Origin: Canna indica
Taxonomy: Eukaryota > Streptophyta > Magnoliopsida > Zingiberales > Cannaceae
Assembly: GCA_034359265.1 (NCBI GenBank)
Contig: CP136891.1
Span: 80,902,501-80,966,500, forward strand
Direction: 5' to 3'
DNA: 64,000 nucleotides
Shown here piece after piece: positions 37,071-49,005 of this stretch. Position 1 is the stretch's first letter; each line of letters starts with the position of its first letter. The position numbers and the translations under genes were made by a program. The notes under the pieces are model-generated. The model saw nothing but the letters and a program-made list of their open reading frames with translations. It was not told the DNA's origin and did no database searches.

Positions 37071-37187
37071 TTTCTAGTAGTGTTTTCTGCCACGGCTCCG
37101 TTGCAACGGGTAGGGTCGTTGCAAGCCGTTGCTGATGGTTTTCAGCAATGGCTCTAGTCGTTGCTGATGCCCATTTTTTTAGTAGTG

Positions 37188-40100
37188 GTATCCGGGCTTG
37201 TCGTCAATAGGTTAATGGATTTAGTCCTTAGTTGTAGTGCTTTATGTGTATATTCTTGCGTCTATATATGTCATGCAATGCGTCACGTGTGTATATTTCT
37301 GCATTTATATATATTTTGTAATGACTATATTATTTGTGAGGTCCTATTTGATTTCCCGTTAATTAGGATATAAATGAATTGCTTAATTATGTGACAATAA
37401 TATTTTTATAAAAAAATATTTCTATACGGAAATTATCTGTTTAAGCACTTTGTGACATGTTCAAAACCAAATTATTTATAAATCTACATTATTTTTATAT
37501 GCTAGCTTTCATTATTACTATTACTACGTGGAAGTATATTTAATGTTGTGTTGGTTTATAAGACTTGATGAATGCGCTACTATCAATTTCAACTTAAGTA
37601 TTTTAATTAAGCCAATATATAGTTCGGGTCTATGAAATTGATAAATCAATTATCGCATCGAGCGAATCATAACAAATGGTATCATATATAGCGTGCAAAA
37701 CATAGTCATATGTATGATGAGAGAACTTATGTGAGAAATGACTGGTCGAAGGATGAGATGGAAACACTATTAAACTAGCTAGGTCTCATATGTCATTGAC
37801 TTAGATATGATTCTAGGTCATGCGTTAAATTTGAATTGGGTCTTAACGATGACATTAAGATATAAACGAGAGAGATTATAATATCTCGGTGTGCTAGTAT
37901 AAACGTCAACTTAAATATTTTAATTAGGCTAATAGTCCGAGTCTATTTAGTTGATGGATTAATTACGAAAATATTAAGACATAAGTGAGATATTTTATAA
38001 TATCTTGGTGTGCTAGCAGCTTAAGCATTTTTATTAGGATAATAGTTTATGTTTATGAAATTGATTGACCAAATTATCTCATCGAAACATATAACAATAA
38101 CAAAAAAAAAATAAGATCTTATAAATTATAATAGTTACTTGAAAACTAAAGTAGATACGATAATTCAAAATTAAAAAGATGAAGTGAAAAATAAAATAAA
38201 ATTCAAGACCAAAAGGTGAAATATTTTTACCTTTAAAAGTCAAAATAAAAATGAGAGCAAAATAAGCAATAAACTCAAGTTAATTATGGCACTGTATATA
38301 TTGTTTATCAGAACATGTATGTGGAGAACATCCTTGAATATGATTTAAGTAAAAGACAAGGGGTTTGGGAAGATGTGTGCAGTGGAATTAAGTTAGGGAG
38401 GATGAGGTTAGGGTTGGATACAATATAGTAATAAAGTAGTTGGTCCTCATGCACTTCCAAATGTCATAAAGAGAGAAGAAGAAGATTTTTGATTCTGAAA
38501 ATGTCACATCCATCAAGGAAAGGAAGTTGGTTGCCTCCCTCAAAGCTTGATGACAGTGGATGAGATGACACTTCATGGAGAAATTAGAGAGCATCCATCT
38601 ATATATTCAACTATAAAATTATTATTAATTTATCCTCACCGTAGTCTACTCAGATTTTAACTTTAATTTATATAATTTATTCAAATTTTAATTCTAATTC
38701 TTATAATTTGCTCAAGTTTTAATTTTAATTATCATATTTTTAGTGTATTTTAAATAATCACCACGTCAGCAATCGTTAATCACGTCAATACTGTTTATGT
38801 CTCAAATGACGACAAAGATCAAATTATAAACGAAAATATAACGTGAAGACTAAAATTAAAAAAATTTAAATTATGAGGACTAAAATTAAAATAAAAAAAA
38901 TTATAAGAACAATAATTATAATTTTCCCTAAAATATAAATCTACTGTTGTTAATTTTGATATGCCTTTGTAGTTTTAATCAAGTTGTGGAGAAAAATAAA
39001 TGAAAAGAAACTACTTATCCTTTTAATCCACCCAATGAATTTTCTTAGATTCTTTTAAAAATAAATTGTGATGTTGTGTTGACAACGCTACTCCATGACA
39101 ATTTCAAAAATAAATTGTGATCCTTTTAATCAAGTTGTGAAGCCCATTAATGACAATTTAAAACAATTACTTCATATATCATCAATTTGAGATCTCAATG
39201 TAATTTAATGAAAAATTAATTTTACTATAAAGAGGCAAATCAAACTGCTCTCAAAACAAGCAAAACTTCGTAAGAATTCACGTGTTCCAACGTCAATTTA
39301 ACCTCTAAATTGATTTGATTTTAGATCTCAATGGGCACAATGTAACCAAATGAAAGAAGTAGAGTGAATTCAAAATGTTCGAATGACTAACATAGGATAT
39401 CCCTATCCTTTTCGAAATGATTTGCTATTGATCAAGAGTTAAGTGCACTAATTCTCAAGTAACTATTGAATTTCAACAGTCGCAAAAACTAGGTTGCATA
39501 GCTCGGGCGAGGCTCCTGTCGACGATGCATACGTCCAAAGTGCCAATGCAACGCAATCGTGCAAAATGCGCCTAAAGCGCCAATGCGACTTAGCGATGCA
39601 ATCGCATATATATGCACGTGCTGTGCAATGTCGTGCACCACACTATCATCACCTCTTAGTCTTCTCTTTTGTCTACACAAGTAATAGGACACACTTATGC
39701 TTATAAGTTAATATTAAATTAGCACACTTGTTTAAGTCCTAATTTTTCGAACAGCATAAATGCACATCTTTATATACCCCACATTGAGCATTTGAAATTT
39801 ATTTATATAATTCTTAGTTGAATTATATAATTCTCACGTTTAAACTTTTTACATTGGACTATCTATTATACTTTTTATTTTTTTAAAATCACATCAATAA
39901 TTAAGTAATTAAATTACTGAAAATTGATGAAAATTAAACCTCAATAAAAAGTGCATTTCAACACCAAATAATTTACGTTTTCATGGTTAAAAAGAATGCT
40001 AATAGCTTTTCTCCCAGTTTTGGGAACTTTTGATGCAATTAATACTCCAATCAATGCCAAAATGATCGGTTCGCACCACATTAATTAATTTACAACATAT

Positions 40101-40641
40101 TGCTGTTCATGTCTTTTTTTGTGTATGCATATGCACTCAACCAGCTGCAAACCACATGCTCTTGCAGTAGTAATAAATTACATATATATGCTACAAAAAA
40201 TAGAAAGATTAATCCCAAAACATTGTAGTATGTACTCCGTAGTATGTATAATTACTGCCAGATGTTAATTAATTTCTACTAGAGTTGTGATATATATGTG
40301 CACAGTGATGTAGTACTACAGCCTGCATGCAATTTGCTAATTTCCTGGTGCCAGTATCTGTTTACCATGAAACAGGAGACAGTGAAGATTAGTACAAGGA
40401 ATTCTTTATATATATACAATTTTTTCATTTCTAATTTTGATATATACACGTCGTCGTCGTCGTCATCATCATTTAAGCAAATAGTTAATAGTAATTAATT
40501 GACACCAAATTAAATCTTGACCCACTAAATATTCCTCGCCCCCATATCTTATTATTTGCATTTACTAAAATATTCTATAATGTATGTTTGACTGCATTAT
40601 TAATTAGAACTTTTTTGTTTCATGTATTTGATAGGTTCTTT
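37188..40641. other. Intergenic, AT-rich, old repeats, no gene recognised
   Basis: Three local features: 37840-38060 repeats a phrase of the type atgacattaagatataaacg...ttataatatctcggtgtgct about 120 bp apart. 38640-38930 has inverted edges and tandem taattttaatt words, probably a MITE. 39480-39660 is an isolated CpG-richer block (cgatgcatacgtccaaag) with no recognisable product. The 68-codon minus frame at 38388-38594 has no family resemblance. Confidence 0.35.
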
Positions 40642-40861
40642 TGTAGAAGTTATAATAGTTAGCAAAGTTAATGTGAAATTGATGTAGTTGATATAGTTAG
40701 GAGCTAATTCTGTTTTTAGTTACTCATTAGCTGAGTTAGTTATAAAGCAGTATATACATATTTTCAAGATATTTTCTAATAAGAGATTTCAGATACGATT
40801 ACTTTTCCTCTATCTAGTTTTCTTATCTCTTTAAGTTCTTTCTATATTCTTAATTTATTTA
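40642..40861 (+). repeat. 5' LTR of the copia element
   Basis: Starts tgtagaagttataatagtta and ends cttaatttattta. It matches the 3' LTR except for substitutions and a short repeat-unit difference around ttgatgtagttgatat. The 3' end has mutated from the canonical CA. Confidence 0.93.
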
Positions 40862-40873
40862 TGGTATCAGAGC
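40862..40873 (+). other. Primer-binding site (initiator Met tRNA)
   Basis: tggtatcagagc directly follows the 5' LTR and is the usual plant copia primer site complementary to the 3' end of tRNA-iMet. Confidence 0.95.
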
Positions 40874-40933
40874 ATTAGAGTTCTCGATTCTCTGATCAAT
40901 TTTTAACTTTCTTGCTGAGATTTACTTCGGCAA

Positions 40934-43900
40934 TGACAGATCTAACCGATCCTGAAGCTACTAGGACTTGAAAAAATATTGTAGAAGACGATCCATTCTT
41001 TCTGCAGTCTTCTGATCATCCAAGCATGGTGTTGGTTACTACAACCCTAACTGGATCCAATTACTTGAGCTGGAGCACAGCCATTAAAACTTCTCTGGAG
41101 GCGAAGGACAAGTTTTGCTTCATTGATGGAACCTTGGAGCCACCGACTGATCCTGTCAGATACAGGAAGTGGAAAAAAGTAGACTCTATGATAAAATCAT
41201 AGATTAAAAACTCTATCTCTAAAGATCTTGGTGACACTTTTATATACTCTGCTAGTGCTAAGAGTTTGTGGGATATTTTAGAAAAAAGATTTGGTGTGAG
41301 TAGTACTCCACAAATGTATCAGATCCAGAGGGAGATGAGTTCCATTGAACAAGGAACCAACTCTGTGACTTTGTATTTTAATAAATTGAATAAGTGCTGG
41401 GATGAAATGGATAGACTTATGTCATTACCTGCATATAGTTGTCATGATTGTAAATGTTGTAGGACTATAAATGATAAACTGAAGGATAGGGAAGATGTTT
41501 TTAAACTCATGCAGTTTCTCATGGGACTTAATCAGTCTTTTGACAATACTAGAAGTCAAATACTTAATCTGGAACCTGCATCAGATATAGATAGGGCATA
41601 TAATATGGTGTTGAGAGTGAAAAGGCAGAGGGAAGTGAATCTAATCTTTACAAATGAGGGAGTAGACTTTGCACTACTTGCTAGAACTTTTAATTCTAAG
41701 GGAGGAGATGATGCTAGATCTGAAAACAAGAAGAAAGATTATGACAAAAAGTCAGACAAGTACTGTGATCACTGCCACAACATAGGCCACACAAAGGACA
41801 ACTACTTCAAATTGCATGGCTACCCTGAGTGGTATGAAGAATTGAAGAAGAAGAAAGAATCTGAAAGATCAGGATTAGGTCATGGTAGAAGAGCAACTGC
41901 AAACATGGCAACTGAAGAAGCTATAGAGACTCCCTTTGATATTAAAGATACCTCTAGCAAAGAGCAGAATAATGGAAACTTGAACAATCTGGTGGCAAAG
42001 ATGATCCAACAGGAGTTGACAAAAATTGTGAAGGGAAAGATGCCAGCTGCGGGAGGGGAATTTGTGAGCTTTGCTAATACCATGGACTATGCAGGTAATG
42101 CTAGCTCTAATTACATAGCATTACATGCTTTAAGTGTTTCTGATGATAGAACATGGATAATAGATACAGGAGCTTCGAATCATATGTGTTTCAATGCAAG
42201 TTTAATGAGACATAAAATGAAACTTAATAATGAGGTACCAGTTCACTTACCTGATGCAACTACAAAGATAGTTGAATACATTGGCCAAGTCACCCTAGAT
42301 CCAAAACTGATCCTTGAAGATGTCCTCTACCTTCCCTCTTTCAAATTCAACTTGTTGTCAGTCAATAAACTTACCAAGAGTGCTGACATTTACTTTACTT
42401 TCTTTCCCTCACACTGTCTGATACAAGACCTGAGGAATAGCAGGATCATTGCTGTTGGAGAAGTAGTGGGAACCTTATATGTACTTAACTCCAAGTCTTT
42501 TCTTTCCTCTGTAATAAATAGCTATCTGAAAGCTTCTGTGCAAGCCTTGCCTGTAAATAAAGTTGATAGGTATCTTTTTGTTAACCACATACTTTTCAAT
42601 TCTTGTACCTCGAACAGTATGAATAATAGTTGTAATAAATTTTGGCATTCAAGACTTGGTCATGCTCCTTTGGAAGTATTGAAGTACATTAAGTCCATAA
42701 ATACAAGTCAACTACATAAACCTTGTGATGTCTGCCACTTAGCAAAGCAACAGAGACTGTCTTTTTCAACTGGTGTGATAAGTTCTCATAATGTTCTAGA
42801 GCTGATCCACATTGATCTTTGGGGTCCTTATAAATAAGCAAGTTTGAATTCATGCCATTATATACTAACCATTGTTGATTATTACAGTAGAGCAACTTGG
42901 ACTTATTTACTGAAGTACAATTCACAAGTTCATGAGTTGCTACAGACATTTCTTACAATGATTGAAAGACAATTTGATGCAAAAGTGAAGAAGATACGAT
43001 CAGACAATGGGACATAATTTGTGAACCAGATGTGCAACAATTTTTTTTTGCAGAAAGAGACATTCTCCATCAAAGAACTTGTCCCTACACACCCCAACAG
43101 AATGGGGTTGTGGAGAGAAAGCACAAGCATTTACTACAGATTGCCAGAGCAATAATGTTTCAAGCAAGAATGCCCAAGAAGTTTTAGGGAGAGGCCATAT
43201 TAACAGCTGCTCATATCATCAATAGACTGCCAACTATTGTGTTGAACTGGAGATCACCATATGAAGTGCTATATGGAAAGCAGACGGACTATGGAAGGCT
43301 AAAGACATTTGGTTGCTTGTGTTATGTCACTAACACAGCTCCGAAAAAGGATAAATTTGGTGCCAGATCATACAAATATGTGTTTATTGGATATTCAACA
43401 AGGCAGAAAGCTTACAAGGTGTATGATGTTCATAACCATGTTACTTACAACTCTAGAGATGTAATCTTCTATGAAGACACATTTCCATTTGGTGAGATGC
43501 ATGAGGCTGAGTCCTCTTCAACTCATATGCCCGTTGTAGCAGATGATGATTTAACTATAGATCTTGAAGAATTGCAGGATGAAAGAGTGAATGATGATGA
43601 TCTACAGAATTTAAATGATGCAGCTGATGATGCTACAGATGAAGAACCTACAAGAGAGATAAGCAAAGAAAATACAGAAATGCTGAATGGAATTACAAAT
43701 GATGTCGCTGATGCAACTGAGATAGTTCCTTTGCAGGAAGTGAGAAAGAGTTCAAGAACAAGGAAAGCTCCGGTATGGATGCATGATTATGTCAATTATG
43801 TTTCTGACTCTTCTATTTTTGAATTGTCACTAGAATATACAACTTTTATGACTAATATTAGCAAGATACCTGAGCCACAATCATACAAGCAAGCTGTGAA

Positions 43901-45413
43901 ACATAAAGAGTGGGTGGCAGCAATGAATAAAGAGTTAGATGCATTGGAAAAAAACCAGACATGGGAAATTACTACTTTGCCAAAGGGAAAGAAGGCAATT
44001 GGATCAAAATAGGTGTTCAAGGTGAAATTTAATCCAGATGGCACAGTAGAGAGGTACAAGGCCAGATTAGTGGCTAAAGGGTACAATCAAACTATTGGGA
44101 TTGATTTCTTTGATAGCTTCTCACCAGTTGCAAAGCTAGTTACAGTGAGAACCTTTATAGTCTTCACAACTGTGAAAGGTTGGTTTGTTCACCAGTTTGA
44201 TATAAATAATGTCTTCCTCCATGGATATCTGAAGGAAGAGGTGTATCTTGCTCCACCTGAAGGGTATAACAAAGCAAAGAAGGGAGAGGTATGTAGACTG
44301 AAAAAGTCATTATATGGGCTAAAATTGGCTTCAAGGGAGTGGAATTCAGAATTTACAGCTCAGATAATTACTTATGGTTTTTCTCAATCAGCAAATGATC
44401 ATTGTTTGTTTACTAAAGAGTCTAACAATGGTTTCATGGCTCTTCTAGTTTATGTAGATGATGTACTAATAGGAGGAAACAATGAGGAGAATATACTGGC
44501 TGTTAAGAAGTTTCTTCACTCTATATTCATTATAAAAGACCTGGGATATGCAAAATATTTCCTAGGGATAGAGATTACTAGATCACCTGAAGGAACATTC
44601 ATTTCTCAGAAGAAGTACCTTACAGATATTTTGGCAGATTGTGGACTTGCAGGTTCAGGTACAAATGCAACTCCACTTCCAAAGAATCATAAGTTTCATG
44701 AAAACTCTCCTTTACTTGAAGATGCAGATAAGTATAGGAAATTAGTAGGGAGGTTACTTTACCTCAACATGACAAGGCCAGATATAACCTTTAGTGTCCA
44801 ATAGCTTAGCCAATTTGTCTCAGCTCCATCCGAGGCACACTGGAAAGCAGCAACCCATGTATTGAAGTATCTTAATGGGACAAAGAGTCAAGGATTATTT
44901 TACAGCAAGACAAACTCTTTACAGTTAATTGGGTATTGTGGTAGTGATTGGGCATCATGTCCAATCTCAAGGAAGCCAGTGACAGGGTATTGTGTATTCC
45001 TTGGAGACTCAATTATTTCATAGAAAAGCAAAAAACAAAGTATTATTTCAAGATCAAGTTGTGAGGCAGAATATAGGAGTATGGGGACAACTGTGTGTGA
45101 ACTACAATGGCTCTCCTATCTATTAAAAGATTTCAAAGTTCAAGTTCAAACTTCAATCCCTCTCCGGTGTGACAACCAGTCAGCACTGCACATAATAACC
45201 AATCCGATCTTCCACGAAAGAACCAAACATTTGGAGATTGACTGTCATATAGTGAGGAACAAATACAAAGAAGATTTTGTAAATCCTCAATATGTGTCTA
45301 CACACATGTAGCTAGCTGATGTTTTCACAAAATCACTAGTTGTTCCTCAGTTCAAGATCATTACTGTCAAGTTGGGATTGATACAACATCTCCAACTTGA
45401 GGAGGGGATGTAG
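40934..45413 (+). pseudogene. copia gag-pol polyprotein, disrupted
   Basis: The frame opens MTDLTDPEATRT near 40934 and stops after 12 codons. Gag (UBN2-type; SLWDILEKRFGV, 41250) has a second stop near 41201. The zinc knuckle at about 41763 reads CDHCHNIGHTKDNY, so the fourth ligand Cys has become Tyr. Protease motif WIIDTGASNHMC at about 42153. GAG-pre-integrase FWHSRLGHAPLE and CDVCHLAKQQ near 42640-42745. Integrase core follows 42837, broken by stops (42835, 43015) and a frameshift near 43045 in a T-run. RT has YVDDVLIGG (about 44450). RNase H/C-terminal has CDNQSALHI (about 45170). Further stops are near 43187, 44010, 44802, 45021 and 45309. At least eight lesions mean it makes no full protein. 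Confidence 0.93.
45395..45408 (+). other. Polypurine tract
   Basis: acttgaggagggga immediately upstream of the 3' LTR; the plus-strand primer site of the retroelement. Confidence 0.9.
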
Positions 45414-45626
45414 ACGTTATAATAGTTAGCAAAGTTAATGTGGAGTTGATGTTGTTGATGTTGTTGATGTAGTTAAGAGCTAATTATGTTTTTAGTTACT
45501 CATTAGCTGAGTTAGTTACAAAGCAGTATATATACACATTTTCAAGATCTTTTCTAATAAGAGATTTCAGATACGATTACTTTTCCTCTATCTAGTTTCC
45601 TTATCTCTACATTCTTAATCTATTCA
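45409..45626 (+). repeat. 3' LTR of the copia element
   Basis: Starts tgtagacgttataatagtta and ends ttaatctattca with the canonical TG...CA. It contains an extra gttgatgttgatgtt-type expansion relative to the 5' LTR. Confidence 0.93.
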
Positions 45627-46215
45627 TCTTTTTTTAAAAAGAAAGAAAGTCAAGATAAATGATCATACTAGAATTTGAATTCTAAACTTCTAAGAAATAT
45701 ATACGATGTTATCATCAACTGTGCTACTCACAGTTGACATATTTGATATGTTTCTTAGTTAAAAGCAAAAAAGGTCAATGACCTGCAAGGGGCTCCTACG
45801 AGAAATGAGACGAAGCTAATTCTCTTTTGCTGCCATTTTTACTTTCATGCTTAGGACAATTTATTATTCATTTCATGGCACTCATAATATAAGATATAAT
45901 AAGATATAAGATAAAATTAATAATGGTCCATTTCCTTAGTCGGATATGATAGAATAATAAATGAAAGAATGAATTGGATATAATTTTTTTATTCTGTGTA
46001 AATTAATCAGACGTAGTACCAATTTTATCTAAGGTGCCCCACTCCTGAAATACACACCATCATCAACGGCTAAGGTCATTGCTATATAAGCCGTTGGTGA
46101 TGGCCTCCACCAACGACAGCTACCATTGCTAAAAGCCGTGGGTAATGCAACCGTAGCTGATACTTAGCAATGGTCGTCGTGGTTGTTGTTGATGGTTTTT
46201 CCCATCACCAACAAC

Positions 46216-46547
46216 TAGGGGGTGACAATCCGTGTCGTGTCGTGTTTAAACATGCCGTGTCTAAACGTGTCTCGTGTTGTAAAATGTTAAATTCGAACCC
46301 GACTCATTTATTAAACGTGTCTGAATATACAAACCCGAACTCGACCCTTTTATTCCCGAGTTGACATGACACGACACACTTAACACGTTTAAGTAAACGT
46401 GTTTAAACGTGTACATGTGTACACCTATACGATACAACACGATAAACACAATTTCAATAGTGAACGAAATGAAAGCTACTAAAATTAAAAATTAAACACA
46501 ATAGAAAGATTATTAATAACGTACAAGACATACCCAACATTTGAAAC

Positions 46548-46606
<59 letters not shown>

Positions 46607-46842
46607 AACGAGTAAATGGATTAAATAGGTTCAGTAACACAATTAAACACGTTTAGTTAAATGAGTTTAATCGTGTTTATATGGGTTACACGGGTTCAAC
46701 CCGAATTAACACGATTATTTAATCGTGTTAATTCGGGTTGAACCCGTTTAATCAAAACACATATTTAGTCAAATTAGAACTCGCGTAACTCCGTGTCGTG
46801 CCGTGTCGGGTTATCGTGTCATGTTAGAAATTGCCAGTCCTA
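46216..46842. mobile_element. hAT-like MITE (family B), 8-bp TSD ccaacaac
   Basis: This 627-bp element has perfect duplications ccaacaac at 46208-46215 and 46843-46850. Ends: tagggggtgacaat on the left and, read inward from the right, taggactggcaat. The interior is built of gtgtcgtgt, acgtgtttaa and gggttcaacccg words, so much of it is self-complementary. It carries a TTA microsatellite. It inserted into the decayed CACTA copy and is therefore younger than it. Confidence 0.9.
46548..46606. repeat. (TTA)n microsatellite
   Basis: About 19 TTA triplets inside the 46216-46842 MITE. Confidence 0.95.
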
Positions 46843-48109
46843 CCAACAACCATGACCGTCAGCAATATAAAAAAATAAAGTTCATCTTTATAAATTTAAA
46901 TAGTAATAAAAATTAAATTAAATTTTAAAAATCATCTTTATAAATTAAATACACGCAGATTGAATCAATTTATATTTAAATTAACCAAAATTAAGTATCA
47001 AGATCGTCATTCAAAGTATTTTTAGAAGTATTCAGAACAAGTATTTTTTAAGTCCATCAAATATAATCAAAACAAACATATCATAAATTTGGTGGAGACT
47101 CGGGTGAGGAGGGCAGACCGAAGGTAGGAGGTAACTGAACACCGGAGCGAGTCGTAAGCTGCGACAAGAAAGTCAGCATGTTCTATATCGCCTATTTCTA
47201 CCACTCTATCATCTATCTCTGGTGCTCCATCATCTCCCTATGATGTGCTAACTTCGCCTCCTTGGATGTCATTCGAGACTAATCCTTCGCCACTCACTAG
47301 CAATTGGGGAGGTCGGTGCCTCTAGTGGCACCAATACTTGTCGTGCATGACCACTATCTCCAAAATCATACACGCAACCATGGTCCCAACCAATCCACCT
47401 ATGGCCTCAACCCACGCAGTAGCGTCAAAGTCATCCTGCGTCGACCCTCCGTGTTGGGTGATCATTCTTGTGTACGTCTCCTACGTACAAGAGTTAGTTT
47501 AGTATTTCATAAATTTATATAAATTATGAAATAATACATTTAAAAATATAAATTATATGTACCACAAACATAGTGGCCCTCTAGTCGACGTAGTCCTCTG
47601 TCTCGTGTTGTCGACGATGTGTGCGGTTGAAGACCTCCATCGGCGAGGGATGGTGGACAATCATGTAATGCTTGATCCGTGTCTACATTTAGAAACCAAA
47701 TAAGTTAATAATTTATACAAATTCAATATAAATAATTAAATTAATTATACTATAAAGTCACCATGTGACGCTCTTGCACCACAAATGACACACAACCCTC
47801 CGATGTGGCGAGCCCTTGAGCCCTCCTCCCCGGACGATATACGATTTCTAGTCGTCGTCTGAGAGACCTTGTGCCAATCCTCTGACGACCAATGATCCAC
47901 GAGTTGGTCCCACACATATGTTGGGATCCAATCGGGCCCCCGAGTTTGCCCGATGTGGTGGCACCCAACTTTCTCATCATAGTGGACCGGACTTGGTTCA
48001 TTTACCCATTATAGCGAGCGCAAGAAACTACCTCCCAAGAAAAGAAATCGTAGTGGTCCCAAGGGTGCCTGATCAGGGGCCCACGTGTAGCGTGCGCACA
48101 CACACACAC

Positions 48110-48150
<41 letters not shown>

Positions 48151-49005
48151 TTAAGTTTAATTAGGTCATATGTACCTCGAACTCACGCTATAACAAATCA
48201 GCGTGATTATGTGGCACATGAGACCACGTAGGTCATGCACCGTAATAAATCCCAAATCTTATCAGGTAGAAGATCACGAAAATCAGTTAGAAGCAAATTC
48301 TACATGAATACATGACAATTATGGCTCTTTATCCCCGAATTTTTGTAATCATCGATGTTCACACATCAAGATAAGTTTAAGGTATATTCATCCAGTAATC
48401 TCAGTTCTTTGATCCATTGACATATATCCTTCATGTGTTCTTTATTCAGCACATACGACGATGAATAAATAATAATTAAATTACATTAATCTAAACATGT
48501 ATGGCATCATGACATCAATAATTAAATTATATTAATCTAAACATGCATGGCATCATGGCATCATATATTAACAATAATTAACAAATTAATTAATCTAAGC
48601 ATACGTGACATCAATCTAAATATAAAATACTAATTTAATTAATAAAAATAATAATTTAGAGCTTACCTCGAATAGCGACAACACAATAATCAACCAGAAG
48701 AAGATAAAGAGAGTGAAAGACTGAGGAAAGGTGAGAGAAGAGAGTGAGGCGAGATAAGAGATGGAGAGCATATGAGAGACCAGGGCCAAATTCGACCTAT
48801 ATATAAGGCATCAGCAACTGCCCAGGCGGTCATTGCTGATATCAGTAATGGCAGTGTCGGCCGTTGCTGGTATTAGCAACAACCATGCAATGTCGTTGAG
48901 GGGATGATGGTGTTATATTAGCAATGGCCCTTTGGTCGCCTTGAGTGAGTCGTTGCTGATAGCGATGACGGGTCGACTGTTGCTATTAGACCGTAGTAGT
49001 TAGAC

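Larger units (their letters stand above)
30221..37082 (-). mobile_element. Autonomous-type CACTA (En/Spm) transposon, now inactive
   Basis: This 6.86-kb element has ends CACTACTAGAAA (30221-30232) and its inverse tttctagtagtg (37071-37082). The next bases differ between the two ends, as is normal for CACTA termini. Subterminal regions are full of AGCAACGG/CCGTTGCT motifs in both orientations. Gene order on the minus strand is transposase (32444-35908) then a TnpA-like gene (30853-32368). The transposase has several stops, so it cannot make the full protein. The bases flanking the termini (gct on the left, ttt on the right) do not form a 3-bp duplication. Confidence 0.88.
29864..37187 (+). mobile_element. 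Outer CACTA element (deletion derivative) interrupted by an inner one
   Basis: The left part, 29864-30220 (357 bp), begins CACTACTAGAAATTGAGTC. The right part, 37083-37187 (105 bp), ends tttttagtagtg. Without the inner element this would be a 462-bp CACTA-ended derivative. Its left part is an inverted, slightly diverged copy of the 5' end of the inner element (about 36740-37082). Its right part is an inverted copy of the inner element's 3' end (30221-30330). The flanking triplets are ata (left) and gta (right), a 2-of-3 match to the expected 3-bp duplication. The left part carries an extra subterminal hairpin unit missing from the inner element. Confidence 0.7.
40642..45626 (+). mobile_element. 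Ty1/copia LTR retrotransposon, complete structure, defective coding
   Basis: This 4985-bp element is flanked by perfect 5-bp target duplications tcttt (40637-40641 and 45627-45631). It has 220- and 218-bp LTRs, a primer-binding site complementary to initiator Met tRNA at 40862, a polypurine tract at 45395-45408 and one gag-pol reading frame in copia order (protease, integrase, RT, RNase H). The LTRs differ by roughly 5-8 percent including small indels, so the insertion is not recent but is far younger than the copia relic at 1-3350. Confidence 0.95.
46045..49005 (-). mobile_element. Decayed second CACTA copy of the same superfamily group
   Basis: Both edges carry degenerate subterminal repeats (catcatcaacggctaaggtc near 46070; gcatcagcaactgcccagg near 48810; end gaccgtagtag near 48995). 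Between them, 47100-48240 matches the TnpA-like region of the 30-kb element in order (minus-strand WIIGRQRIGTRSLRRRLEIV against the region near 31690). 48245-48450 matches a piece of its transposase near 33790-33960 (tatcaggtagaagatcacga). Most of the transposase is missing, so this is a deletion derivative. Exact ends are not certain because the termini have mutated. Confidence 0.75.

Noticed and set aside
38388..38594. Possible microRNA or small gene around gcttgatgacagtggatgag
   Set aside because: I compared it mentally with common plant miRNAs and found no match, and I could not see a clear foldback partner nearby.
39480..39710. CpG-rich block with frames on both strands as a small gene or CpG-island promoter
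   Set aside because: No recognisable product, no splice sites and no neighbouring gene it could serve; probably a repeat remnant.
40862..40873. tRNA-like match tggtatcagagc
   Set aside because: It is the retrotransposon primer-binding site, not a tRNA gene; no cloverleaf surrounds it.
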